Source: JAJISK01 sp046759865
GTDB lineage: Archaea > Thermoplasmatota > Thermoplasmata > RBG-16-68-12 > JAJISG01
Assembly (NCBI GenBank): GCA_046759865.1
Contig: JBHIDB010000070.1
Span: forward strand, 1 to 5,823
Length of the DNA: 5,823 nucleotides
Direction of reading: 5' to 3'
The translations under genes and the position numbers were made by a program. Below the pieces are notes generated by a model, which saw only the letters and a list, made by a program, of their open reading frames with translations, had not been told where the DNA came from and did no database searches. How positions within the stretch are numbered: the stretch's first letter is position 1; every line of letters starts with the position of its first letter. This document shows, in pieces, positions 1 through 5,008 of the stretch.

Positions 1-81
1 CAGCTGGAGGAGGTCACCAACCGCCTCCTGGACGACGGGTCCCTCTACGAGCCCATCCTGGGGAAGATCCGGCGGATCTGA
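1..81 (+). CDS. C-terminal end of an unidentified protein, possibly winged-helix DNA-binding (partial, 5' truncated)
   Basis: Frame 1 is open from the window edge to a TGA at 79-81 and encodes 26 residues beginning QLEEVTNRLLDDG and ending GKIRRI. The pattern of a helix with spaced leucines, then an acidic turn, then a short strand 'SLYEP.LGKI' resembles the recognition helix and wing at the C-terminus of archaeal winged-helix domains, such as those closing MCM helicases and some RPA-like or repair proteins. That resemblance is from memory of the pattern and cannot decide the family. Codon choice is GC-rich at third positions, as in the other genes here, which supports a real coding end. The last 37 bases overlap the tail of the opposing radical SAM gene. 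With so little sequence the product must be left unnamed. Confidence 0.55.
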   Translation, partial: QLEEVTNRLLDDGSLYEPILGKIRRI

Positions 82-1328
82 GCCTTCTCGAAGGTGACGT
101 CCTCGAACCGCAAGCCGAGGGCCGCGGCGTGATCGTACGCCTCCCGGATCTCCCGATCGTAGGGCCGGCGGGCGAGTTCCTCGTACTGAGGGTCGTAGTT
201 CGAATCGGTGGGGTTGCAGGCGTGGTCGGGGTGGTACTGGTCCATCACGTTCACGAGTGCCTGGGGCGTGTGGGCCGCGATCCAGTCGAGGACCGGCTTG
301 GTGCAGCAGTCCACGTGATTCGGCATCACGAGGTGACGGATGACCATGTCCTCGCCCCAGTCGTAGACGAGTTGGTGGTTCCGACTCACGGTCTCCCAGT
401 ACCACGGGGTCCGCGCGAGGAAGACGGAGCACTTGTCGTTGCCAAACTTGAAGTCGGGGAGCCAGACATCGATGAGGGGCCGGAGGATCTGCATGGTCTC
501 CGGACTCATGAAGAAGTTGGAGTTCCAGAGCATGGGGACGTTGAACTCCCCGTCGTAGCGTCCTCTCTCCTCGGAGAACAGAGGACGGCCGAAGTCAGCC
601 TTGACGGTGGACACGTAGCCCATGTCTTGGAGGTTCACCTGGTTCTTCGCCAAGAGGGCGATGGCCTGGACGATCGTGTGGAGGTGAATCGTGGGGTCGC
701 CTCCGACCCAGTTGATGTTGTGGCACCCCTCCATCCGAAGCTGCCACGCGGCGGCCGCGAGCTGGTTCGGGGTCATTGGAATGCCCCTGTCCTTGTCGTG
801 GCTGATATCGCTATTCTGACAATGGGCGCAGCGCAAATTGCATGAGGTGAAGAAGACCGTGCCCGATCCGCGCGTTCCGCGAAACACAAGTTCCTCGCCT
901 CGGTGGTGGAAATACGAGCTCACCCGTGACTCGGCCTCCAGTTGACATGTTCCGTGCTTCGTCCCTGCGGAGCGGTCAATCCTGCAATTCCAGCGACAGA
1001 AAATACAGCGACGCAGCATCCTAAGAGTCAACTCGACGCTTAGGTCGACGAGGGATGTGGGGGGGCGAGGCAGGTCCTCGAGACGTGACCCTCCTTCCCG
1101 AATGCCCTTCCACAAATCCAGGAACAGCTCCGTCCCTCGTTGGTGCTCCGCCCACAGCTCGGCGTCGCTGCGCTCCGAAAGGTCGAGATCGCAGGGAACC
1201 CGCTGAGCGATGAGATACTTCGCGGGTATCCTGTTGGAGGCTACGTTGACGTACCAGGGGAGACGGTCTCCCACCTTCTCCCATATCCAGAGACGGGAGA
1301 AGGCATCCTCGGTGGGAACCATTTCCAT
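45..1328 (-). CDS. COG1313/PflX-like radical SAM protein with N-terminal cysteine cluster
   Basis: A 427-residue radical SAM enzyme of unknown substrate, probably cytosolic. Residues 163-170 (CNLRCAHC) are the CxxxCxxC ligands of the SAM-binding 4Fe-4S cluster, preceded by GSGTVFF (154-160) and followed by QNSDIS, a signature I associate with COG1313 (annotated 'PflX' or pyruvate formate-lyase activating enzyme-like). GGDPT at 209-213 sits where the family's SAM-binding GGEP/TPTH segment lies. Further family-like blocks are LPDFKFGND (290-298), RHLVMPNH (331-338), then a tandem C341-C342, and VNVMDQYHP (359-367). A second cysteine set, C108, C111, C115 and C128 (CxxCxxxC plus one), precedes the core and could bind an accessory cluster or zinc. 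The first ~100 residues, rich in Trp and charge, look longer than the usual family N-terminus. The start is ATG at 1326-1328: an in-frame TGA lies immediately upstream (TGAATG), so the frame cannot extend. There is no Shine-Dalgarno before it; a second ATG is at 1320-1322. No pyruvate formate-lyase or Memo/AMMECR1 partner is visible, so the PFL-activase name should not be taken literally. Confidence 0.9.
   Translation of the reverse strand: MEMVPTEDAFSRLWIWEKVGDRLPWYVNVASNRIPAKYLIAQRVPCDLDLSERSDAELWAEHQRGTELFLDLWKGIREGGSRLEDLPRPPTSLVDLSVELTLRMLRRCIFCRWNCRIDRSAGTKHGTCQLEAESRVSSYFHHRGEELVFRGTRGSGTVFFTSCNLRCAHCQNSDISHDKDRGIPMTPNQLAAAAWQLRMEGCHNINWVGGDPTIHLHTIVQAIALLAKNQVNLQDMGYVSTVKADFGRPLFSEERGRYDGEFNVPMLWNSNFFMSPETMQILRPLIDVWLPDFKFGNDKCSVFLARTPWYWETVSRNHQLVYDWGEDMVIRHLVMPNHVDCCTKPVLDWIAAHTPQALVNVMDQYHPDHACNPTDSNYDPQYEELARRPYDREIREAYDHAAALGLRFEDVTFEKAQIRRIFPRMGS
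65..79. repeat. Near-perfect palindrome in the overlapping convergent gene ends
   Basis: The 15 bases agatccg-g-cggatct form two 7-base arms around one central base (as a hairpin, 6 pairs with loop ggc). It lies within the overlap of the upstream gene's tail and the radical SAM gene's tail, and both strands read Ile-Arg-Arg-Ile through it. It could fold in either transcript near its 3' end, but there is no T-run after it on either strand, so a terminator role is only a possibility. Confidence 0.5.
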
Positions 1329-1393
1329 TCAGGCGTGAATGGTTCACACGGTGCTTGAAGCTTGCGCGACGATTCCAGAGGTGGACCACCCAT
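1241..1393 (-). CDS. Possible 50-codon leader or upstream ORF overlapping the radical SAM start
   Basis: On the minus strand an ATG at 1391-1393 is preceded by GGAGGTG (plus-strand CACCTCC, 1398-1404), a strong match to an archaeal Shine-Dalgarno, with six bases between GGAGG and ATG. The frame runs 50 codons, starting MGGPPLESSRKLQAPCEPF, to a TAG at 1241-1243. It is in a different frame from the radical SAM gene and overlaps that gene's first 88 bases. I recognise no domain in it; it is rich in Pro, Ser and Trp. It may be a short regulatory leader peptide, the true N-terminus of the radical SAM protein separated by a frameshift (natural or a sequencing indel between about 1328 and 1241), or chance. 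The start signal is the only positive evidence. Confidence 0.3.
   Translation of the reverse strand: MGGPPLESSRKLQAPCEPFTPEWKWFPPRMPSPVSGYGRRWETVSPGTST
1316..1347. repeat. Nested, mutually exclusive inverted repeats over the radical SAM start codon
   Basis: Three inverted repeats share arms here. GAACCATT (1316-1323) pairs with AATGGTTC (1338-1345), eight bases; CCATTCA (1325-1331) pairs with TGAATGG (1336-1342), seven bases around a four-base loop; GTGAA (1335-1339) pairs with TTCAC (1343-1347), five bases around TGG. Because they reuse the same bases, only one can form at a time. On the minus-strand transcript the seven-pair hairpin buries the first ATG (1326-1328) and the eight-pair one buries the second ATG (1320-1322). 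The sequence is certain; a regulatory role (translation control or a dyad operator) is inference. Confidence 0.5.
1380..1390. promoter_or_regulatory. Perfect GGTGG-A-CCACC palindrome in the divergent intergenic region
   Basis: An 11-base perfect dyad with one central base lies between the divergent radical SAM and purC genes, about 35 bases upstream of the purC TATA-like box. Its position suits an activator or shared operator site. No second copy was seen in the window, and on the minus strand it overlaps codons 2-5 of the possible small ORF. Confidence 0.3.
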
Positions 1394-1397
1394 GAGA

Positions 1398-1404
1398 CAC
1401 CTCC
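1398..1404 (-). promoter_or_regulatory. Shine-Dalgarno-like GGAGGTG upstream of ATG 1393
   Basis: On the minus strand the heptamer GGAGGTG matches the anti-Shine-Dalgarno of 16S rRNA without a break and stands six bases (from GGAGG) before an ATG. It does not serve the ATG of the radical SAM frame at 1328, which is about 70 bases further on. It is therefore the main reason to consider the small ORF at 1241-1393 or a frameshifted longer N-terminus. Confidence 0.4.
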
Positions 1405-1421
1405 CTCAAATCCCGCAACTC

Positions 1422-1429
1422 CTTTATCG
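1422..1429 (+). promoter_or_regulatory. TATA-like box for purC (leaderless transcript predicted)
   Basis: The AT-rich CTTTATCG stands alone in GC-rich surroundings, centred near 1425. Archaeal transcription usually starts about 25 bases downstream of the TATA centre, which falls at about 1450, the A of the purC ATG. The bases just before the ATG are GGCCCCCC with no Shine-Dalgarno. The two facts together suggest a leaderless mRNA. Confidence 0.5.
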
Positions 1430-1449
1430 GCCTGCCAGATAGGCCCCCC

Positions 1450-2352
1450 ATGAAGCTCCTGCGGCAGGGGAAGGTCAAGGAGGTCTACGAGGTCGACGAG
1501 GGGGAGCTGGAGTTCCGCTTCACCGACAACATCTCCGTCTTCGACAAGGTCATCCCCTCCCAGATCCCCCGGAAGGGGGAGACCCTGTGCCGCACGAGCG
1601 CCTTCTGGTTCGACCGGGCGCCCAGCCTCGGCATTCGCCATCACCTGTTGAAGGTCCTCGACGGAAATCGCATGCGGGTGCGGCGCGTCGAGGTCATCCC
1701 CGACTACGCGAAGCTGACCCCTGAGACCAAGGGCTACCTCATCCCCTTGGAGTGGGTGGCCCGCTACTACGTCGCCGGGTCCCTTCTCGACCGCCTGCAG
1801 AAGGGCACGGAGGACGCCAGAGACATCGGATTCCCCTCCTCGGACCCGCCAGCGTACGGGACCCGCCTCCCGGAACCCTACCTGGAGGTCACCACGAAGC
1901 TGGAGAAGACGGACCGCCTCCTCACGCGGGAGGAGGCGTTGGACATCTCCGGCCTCACCCCCTCGGAGTTCGACGAGATCTGGGAGTCGGTCCTGAAGAT
2001 GGACGCGGCCATCCAGGACGAGGTCGGGCGACGGGGCCTCATCCACGTCGACGGGAAGAAGGAGTTCGCCATGGACGGGGACCGGTCCGCCATGCTCGTG
2101 GACACCTTCGGGACGGCGGACGAGGACCGGTTCTGGGATCGCGCGGAGTATGAGGTCGGCCGGTTCGTCGAGCTAAGCAAGGAGTTCGTACGGCGTCACT
2201 ACCGGGACACGGGCTACCACCAGGCCCTTTACGGCGCCCGCGAGCGAGGCGAGCCGGAGCCGGACATCCCCGCCCTCCCCGACCCCATGGTCCGGCAGGT
2301 CAGCGACCTGTACGTGAGCCTCTTCGAGCGCATCACGGGCTTGGCGTTCTGA
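1450..2352 (+). CDS. purC: Phosphoribosylaminoimidazole-succinocarboxamide (SAICAR) synthase
   Basis: PurC joins CAIR and L-aspartate using ATP to form SAICAR in de novo purine synthesis in the cytosol. The 300 residues span the whole family fold. Residues 6-12 (QGKVKEV) are the N-terminal G-K nucleotide-binding strand; FTDNISVFDKVIPSQIPRKG (24-43) is the hallmark block at the ATP/substrate site; LEWVARYYVAGS (100-111) matches the R-x-x-x-GS segment; TTKLEKTD (148-155) matches the TTK..D block; HVDGKKEFAMD (199-209) matches the DxKxEF metal and substrate site; LVDTFGTADEDRFW (216-229) corresponds to the usual D-x-x-x-TPDxxR aspartate/phosphate site, here with Ala in place of Pro; and the C-terminus closes with a helix ending ERITG. 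The ATG at 1450 is chosen because it begins the conserved N-terminus and fits the promoter spacing. It stands alone in its direction: the upstream neighbour is divergent and the downstream PH gene is convergent 27 bases away, so no purine operon is seen. Confidence 0.96.
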   Translation: MKLLRQGKVKEVYEVDEGELEFRFTDNISVFDKVIPSQIPRKGETLCRTSAFWFDRAPSLGIRHHLLKVLDGNRMRVRRVEVIPDYAKLTPETKGYLIPLEWVARYYVAGSLLDRLQKGTEDARDIGFPSSDPPAYGTRLPEPYLEVTTKLEKTDRLLTREEALDISGLTPSEFDEIWESVLKMDAAIQDEVGRRGLIHVDGKKEFAMDGDRSAMLVDTFGTADEDRFWDRAEYEVGRFVELSKEFVRRHYRDTGYHQALYGARERGEPEPDIPALPDPMVRQVSDLYVSLFERITGLAF

Positions 2353-2362
2353 TCGGGCACGT

Positions 2363-2375
2363 GGCCGAGCCGGCC
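2363..2375. terminator. Small GC hairpin between convergent purC and PH gene (weak terminator candidate)
   Basis: GGCCG-AGC-CGGCC gives five GC pairs around a three-base loop in the 27-base gap between the purC stop and the stop of the PH-domain gene. There is no T-run after it on either strand, and archaeal termination normally depends on one, so a terminator role is doubtful. It could equally stabilise RNA 3' ends or be chance in GC-rich DNA. Confidence 0.2.
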
Positions 2376-2379
2376 CCTG

Positions 2380-2892
2380 CTAGAGCGCCTCCCTCGTCCT
2401 TTCTCCCCTCACCCGCTCGAGAATTGAATCCGCCAGCTCCTCTCCCCTGATGACGCCAGGAAGGTAGCCCTCTGTCCTGTAGAAGGCGCTGGAGTAGCCT
2501 TTCTGCCCGGCCGTCTCCACCTCCACGCCCGAGAGGCCGAAGAGAAGAAGCAAGGGACCCCGGACCACGTTCACGTTCTGGACGCGCGCATAGGGGATGG
2601 AGATCCTCTTCCGGAACAGGACTCCTCTCCAGACGTGGAGCTCCTCTTCGGCCTCACGCCAACGGTAGCTTCGCCCGTACAGCAGCGCCCAGGCGTAGCT
2701 CAACACGAGAATCGCGGCTCCCGGGATGAGCACCAAGGTGAGCACGGGAAAGATCTGGGGCCTCGCCCGGGGATCGGCGAGGAAAGGCAGGAGAAAGACG
2801 AACAGGAGAGGCAGCCAGAAGAGAACTGGGATCAGGAGCACCTTCAGGGCCCAGACGTGAACCATGCGTAGGAGGGGCCTGGAGATTGCCAC
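2380..2892 (-). CDS. Membrane-anchored PH-domain protein (bPH2/YdbS-like)
   Basis: A small membrane protein. With the start used here (GTG at 2890-2892, 170 residues) it has a short basic N-terminus, two hydrophobic segments at about 15-39 (rich in L, F, V, P) and 47-72, then a soluble domain from about 79 to 164. The soluble part has the pattern of the bacterial PH domain family PF03703: 'LHVWRGVLFRKR' followed by ISIPYARVQNVNV, then RGPLLLLFGLSGVEVETAG. In this family the domain usually faces the cytosol; its molecular role is generally unknown. The start is uncertain: a GTG at 2947-2949 would give 189 residues and an ATG at 2863-2865 would give 161. None has a good Shine-Dalgarno. The middle one is preferred because it fits a transcript starting about 25 bases past the minus-strand TATTAAAG (2959-2966) and keeps the R-P-L-L-R segment that typically precedes the first helix. 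It is convergent with purC and divergent from ilvE, so its context gives no function. Confidence 0.82.
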   Translation of the reverse strand: MAISRPLLRMVHVWALKVLLIPVLFWLPLLFVFLLPFLADPRARPQIFPVLTLVLIPGAAILVLSYAWALLYGRSYRWREAEEELHVWRGVLFRKRISIPYARVQNVNVVRGPLLLLFGLSGVEVETAGQKGYSSAFYRTEGYLPGVIRGEELADSILERVRGERTREAL

Positions 2893-2959
2893 GGCGGTCC
2901 CTGATGCGTCGGGGGGACAAAAGGACTTCCTATCGCCCGCGAGTCTCACGAAAAGACCC

Positions 2960-2967
2960 TTTAATAG
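2960..2967 (+). promoter_or_regulatory. TATA box for the ilvE-sucCD cluster (possibly bidirectional)
   Basis: TTTAATAG is the most AT-rich octamer in the ilvE upstream region and a close match to an archaeal TATA element. Centred at about 2963, it predicts transcription from about 2988, leaving a leader of about 14 bases before the ilvE ATG. It is embedded in CCCT-ttaat-AGGG, which reads similarly on the other strand (TATTAAAG), so it may also serve the divergent PH-domain gene. Confidence 0.6.
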
Positions 2968-2980
2968 GGCGGCTCCCTAT
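2964..2980. promoter_or_regulatory. Inverted repeat ATAGGG-N5-CCCTAT, putative operator
   Basis: Two six-base arms are separated by CGGCT. The left arm overlaps the 3' half of the TATA box and the right arm ends a few bases before the predicted start of transcription. A dimeric regulator bound here would block TBP/TFB or RNA polymerase, a common layout for archaeal repressor sites. No second copy exists in the window; function is inferred from position. Confidence 0.35.
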
Positions 2981-2988
2981 CGGCAATT

Positions 2989-2992
2989 GAGG
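2989..2992 (+). promoter_or_regulatory. Shine-Dalgarno GAGG for ilvE
   Basis: GAGG lies nine bases before the ATG at 3002-3004, within the predicted short leader. It supports the 3002 start over the far upstream ATG at 2864, which would sit before the promoter. Confidence 0.45.
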
Positions 2993-3001
2993 CAGAGGGC
3001 C

Positions 3002-3886
3002 ATGGAACTCTTGGCCTACGTGAATGGCGAGTTTTTACCGGAATCGGACGCCAAGGTGTCCGTCTTCGACCACGGGCTCCTCTACGGCGACGGTATCTTC
3101 GAGGGCATCCGGGCCTACGCCGGGCGGGTCTTCCGCTTGGACGATCACCTGCGCCGCCTCTACGACTCCGCCAAGGCCATCCACCTGGAGATTCCCCACG
3201 CCCGGGACGAGATGCGGGACCTCATCCTCGAACTCTGCCGCCGGAACGAGCTCGAGGACGGCTACATCCGCCCCGTCGTGACCCGCGGGCGGGGAGACCT
3301 CGGCCTGGACCCCCGAAAGGTCAAGGGCGGGCCCACGGTGGTCATCATCGCCCGGCCCTTTGACGTCCTGTACGGGGACAAGTACGAGGAGGGACTCCGG
3401 CTCATCACCTCCTCCCACCGTCGGGTTCCATCGCAGTCCGTGAGCCCGAACATCAAGTCCTTGAACTACCTGAACCAAATCCTCGCTCGGATCGAGGCGA
3501 ACATCCACGACGCGGACGAGGCCCTCCTCCTGGACCTCCAGGGCTACGTGAGCGAGGCCTCGGCCGACAACTTCTTCGTGGTGCGGGACGAGGTCCTCAG
3601 TACGCCGCCGACGGTCTCCATTCTCCAAGGGGTCACCCGACAGACGGTCCTGGAGATCGCGGCCGAGCTGGGGTACGAGGCCCGGGAGCGGTTCTTCACC
3701 CTCTTCGACGTGTACGCGGCCGACGAGGCCTTTATCACGGGGACGGCGGCGGAGATCGGGCCCGTCGTCCGGGTGGACGACCGGGTCATCGGGGACGGGA
3801 AGCCGGGGCGCATCACGAAGCAGATTACGGCGCGCTTCCGGGACCTCGTGCACTCCACCGGGACCCCCATCCACGAGAAGGCGTAG
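3002..3886 (+). CDS. ilvE: Branched-chain amino acid aminotransferase (class IV PLP enzyme)
   Basis: IlvE interconverts leucine, isoleucine or valine and 2-oxoglutarate with their 2-oxo acids and glutamate, using PLP, in the cytosol. The 294 residues match the normal length. VFDHGLLYGDGIFEGIRAY (21-39) is the class IV N-terminal signature; RRLYDSAK (51-58) carries the conserved phosphate-site Arg region; YIRPVVTRGRGDLGLDPRK (88-106) is nearly the form I recall for methanogen IlvE (MJ1008); K152 in NIKSLNYLNQ is the Schiff-base lysine; E185 in GYVSEASADN is the glutamate facing the pyridine nitrogen; GVTRQTV (210-216) and ITGTAAEI (245-252) close the PLP phosphate and substrate pocket. The ATG at 3002 is chosen because it starts the conserved MxxLxYVNG strand and has GAGG upstream; an in-frame ATG at 2864 would add 46 unrelated residues overlapping the PH gene and the promoter. 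It is the first gene of a cluster with sucC (22 bases on) and sucD. Related enzymes such as D-amino acid transaminase are less likely given the YIRPVV.RG and GDLGLDPR motifs. Confidence 0.94.
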   Translation: MELLAYVNGEFLPESDAKVSVFDHGLLYGDGIFEGIRAYAGRVFRLDDHLRRLYDSAKAIHLEIPHARDEMRDLILELCRRNELEDGYIRPVVTRGRGDLGLDPRKVKGGPTVVIIARPFDVLYGDKYEEGLRLITSSHRRVPSQSVSPNIKSLNYLNQILARIEANIHDADEALLLDLQGYVSEASADNFFVVRDEVLSTPPTVSILQGVTRQTVLEIAAELGYEARERFFTLFDVYAADEAFITGTAAEIGPVVRVDDRVIGDGKPGRITKQITARFRDLVHSTGTPIHEKA

Positions 3887-3897
3887 TCTTTCCCTCC

Positions 3898-3901
3898 GGG
3901 G
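3898..3901 (+). promoter_or_regulatory. Weak GGGG ribosome-binding site deciding the sucC start
   Basis: GGGG stands seven bases before the GTG at 3909 but only one base before the GTG at 3903. The spacing favours 3909, which also gives the family-like N-terminus beginning M-K-F-x-E-H. Confidence 0.3.
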
Positions 3902-3908
3902 CGTGGCC

Positions 3909-5006
3909 GTGAAGTTCCCCGAGCACCGGGCGAAGGAGGTCTTTCGGAAGTATGGCATCCCCGTCCCTCGGGGCCAGCTTGTCCAGTCGGCCTCGGAGGT
4001 GGAGGAACCTCCGCTCCCGGCGGCGGTAAAGGCCCAGGTCCTCGCCGGCGGCCGGATGAAGGCGGGGGGCATCCGGTTCGCCGACTCGGTGGAGGAGGCT
4101 CGGGAGGCCGTCGAGGCCATCCTGGGCATGGAAATTGGCGGGTACGCCGTGCGCAGCGTCCTCCTCGAGGAGAAGCTTGCGATTGACCGGGAGCTCTACC
4201 TGAGCCTCACCATCGATCGGAGCGCCCGGGCACCCCTCCTGATGGCCTCTGCCGAAGGCGGCATCGACATCGAGGGCGTGGCCGACGCGAAGATCTTCCG
4301 CGCCCTCCTCCCGCCGCTCCTGGGAATGCAGCCCTACATCCTCCGTCGTCTCCGGCGCGCCCTGGGATTCGAGGGGAAGCAGGCGCGGGCCCTCGCGGAC
4401 ATCGCCTCGGCCCTCTACCGCCTCTTCGAGGGGGAGGACGCGGAGCTGGCGGAGATCAACCCCCTCGTCGTGACGTCGGACGGGGGCTTCGTGGCGGGGG
4501 ATGCGAAGCTGATTCTGGAGGACAACGCCCTGTTCCGCCACCCGGAGTACGCCGACGTCGAGCAGGACCTCACGCCCCTGGAGAGGGAGGCCCACGAACG
4601 GGGCATCGCCTTCGTCCAGCTGGAGGGGGACATCGGGGTGATCGCCAACGGCGCCGGCCTCACCATGGCCACCATGGACGTGCTCCACCTGCACGGGGGG
4701 AAGCCCGGGGTCTTCCTCGACCTGGGCGGGACGGACGACCCCGAGACGGTGAAGGAGGCCTTCCTCCTGATGATGAAGGCGCGGCCCCGGGTCGTCTTCC
4801 TCAACATCTTTGGCGGCATCACGAAGTCCGACACGGTGGCCGTGGGGGTCCGAGAGGCCCTGGAGGAAACGAAGACCGACATCCCCGTCGTGGCCCGCAT
4901 CCGCGGGGTCAACGAGGAGGAAGCGCGGGAAATCCTCCGAGAGGCGGGGATGAGCGCGCACCTGGACCTCGATCGAGCGGCACAGGCTGTCGTGGGAGGC
5001 ACGTAG
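3909..5006 (+). CDS. sucC: Succinyl-CoA ligase (ADP/GDP-forming), beta subunit
   Basis: The beta subunit carries the ATP-grasp nucleotide site and pairs with SucD to interconvert succinyl-CoA, phosphate and NDP with succinate, CoA and NTP. At 365 residues it is slightly under the usual ~390. The N-terminus MKFPEHRAKEVFRKYGIPVP (1-20) is typical; VKAQVLAGGRMKAGG (40-54) is the nucleotide-binding loop, in which the usual GGRGKAGG has Met for the second-block Gly; EEKLAIDRELYLSLTIDRS (87-105) and SAEGGIDIEGVAD (114-126) follow; AEINPLVVTSDGG (181-193) and GDAKLILEDNALFR (197-210) hold the Mg-binding E-x-N and D-A-K residues. The C-terminal CoA-ligase domain has IANGAGLTMATMD (245-257), FLDLGGTDD (269-277), and LNIFGGITKSD (298-308), whose glycine loop meets the alpha-subunit phosphohistidine. 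GTG 3909 is preferred to GTG 3903 on family start and ribosome-site spacing; the difference is two residues. It lies 22 bases after ilvE and two bases before sucD, consistent with one transcript. Confidence 0.95.
   Translation: MKFPEHRAKEVFRKYGIPVPRGQLVQSASEVEEPPLPAAVKAQVLAGGRMKAGGIRFADSVEEAREAVEAILGMEIGGYAVRSVLLEEKLAIDRELYLSLTIDRSARAPLLMASAEGGIDIEGVADAKIFRALLPPLLGMQPYILRRLRRALGFEGKQARALADIASALYRLFEGEDAELAEINPLVVTSDGGFVAGDAKLILEDNALFRHPEYADVEQDLTPLEREAHERGIAFVQLEGDIGVIANGAGLTMATMDVLHLHGGKPGVFLDLGGTDDPETVKEAFLLMMKARPRVVFLNIFGGITKSDTVAVGVREALEETKTDIPVVARIRGVNEEEAREILREAGMSAHLDLDRAAQAVVGGT
4994..4999 (+). promoter_or_regulatory. Shine-Dalgarno GGGAGG for sucD
   Basis: GGGAGG inside the last codons of sucC stands nine bases before the GTG at 5009. 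It supports that non-ATG start and suggests translational coupling of the two subunits. Confidence 0.55.
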
Positions 5007-5008
5007 GC

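Noticed and set aside
129..845. 238-codon plus-strand open frame
   Set aside because: It lies wholly antisense to the radical SAM gene, is dominated by Val, Gly, Leu and Asp in a pattern typical of reverse reading of GC-rich codons, and shows no domain or start signal.
45..1328. Assignment as the AmmeMemoRadiSam-system radical SAM enzyme
   Set aside because: The flanking motif GSGTVFF..CNLRCAHCQNSDIS resembles COG1313 more than the AmmeMemo form, and no Memo or AMMECR1 gene is nearby.
1352..1366. Short direct repeat GCTTG-AA-GCTTG in the radical SAM upstream region
   Set aside because: Five-base repeats occur by chance, and there is no further copy or positional logic.
1021..2046. 341-codon minus-strand open frame spanning the purC promoter and purC
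   Set aside because: It crosses the divergent gap and is antisense to most of purC, whose motifs are all intact; the translation is low-complexity shadow sequence.
2864..3001. Upstream in-frame extension of ilvE by 46 residues
   Set aside because: The extension reads through the TATA box, the inverted repeat and the start of the divergent PH gene, and its residues do not resemble the aminotransferase N-terminus, whereas ATG 3002 has a ribosome site and the family start.
3035..4961. Two long minus-strand open frames (364 and 378 codons) antisense to ilvE and sucC
   Set aside because: High GC at third codon positions removes stops from the complementary frame. The forward genes carry complete catalytic motifs and the reverse products have no recognisable features.
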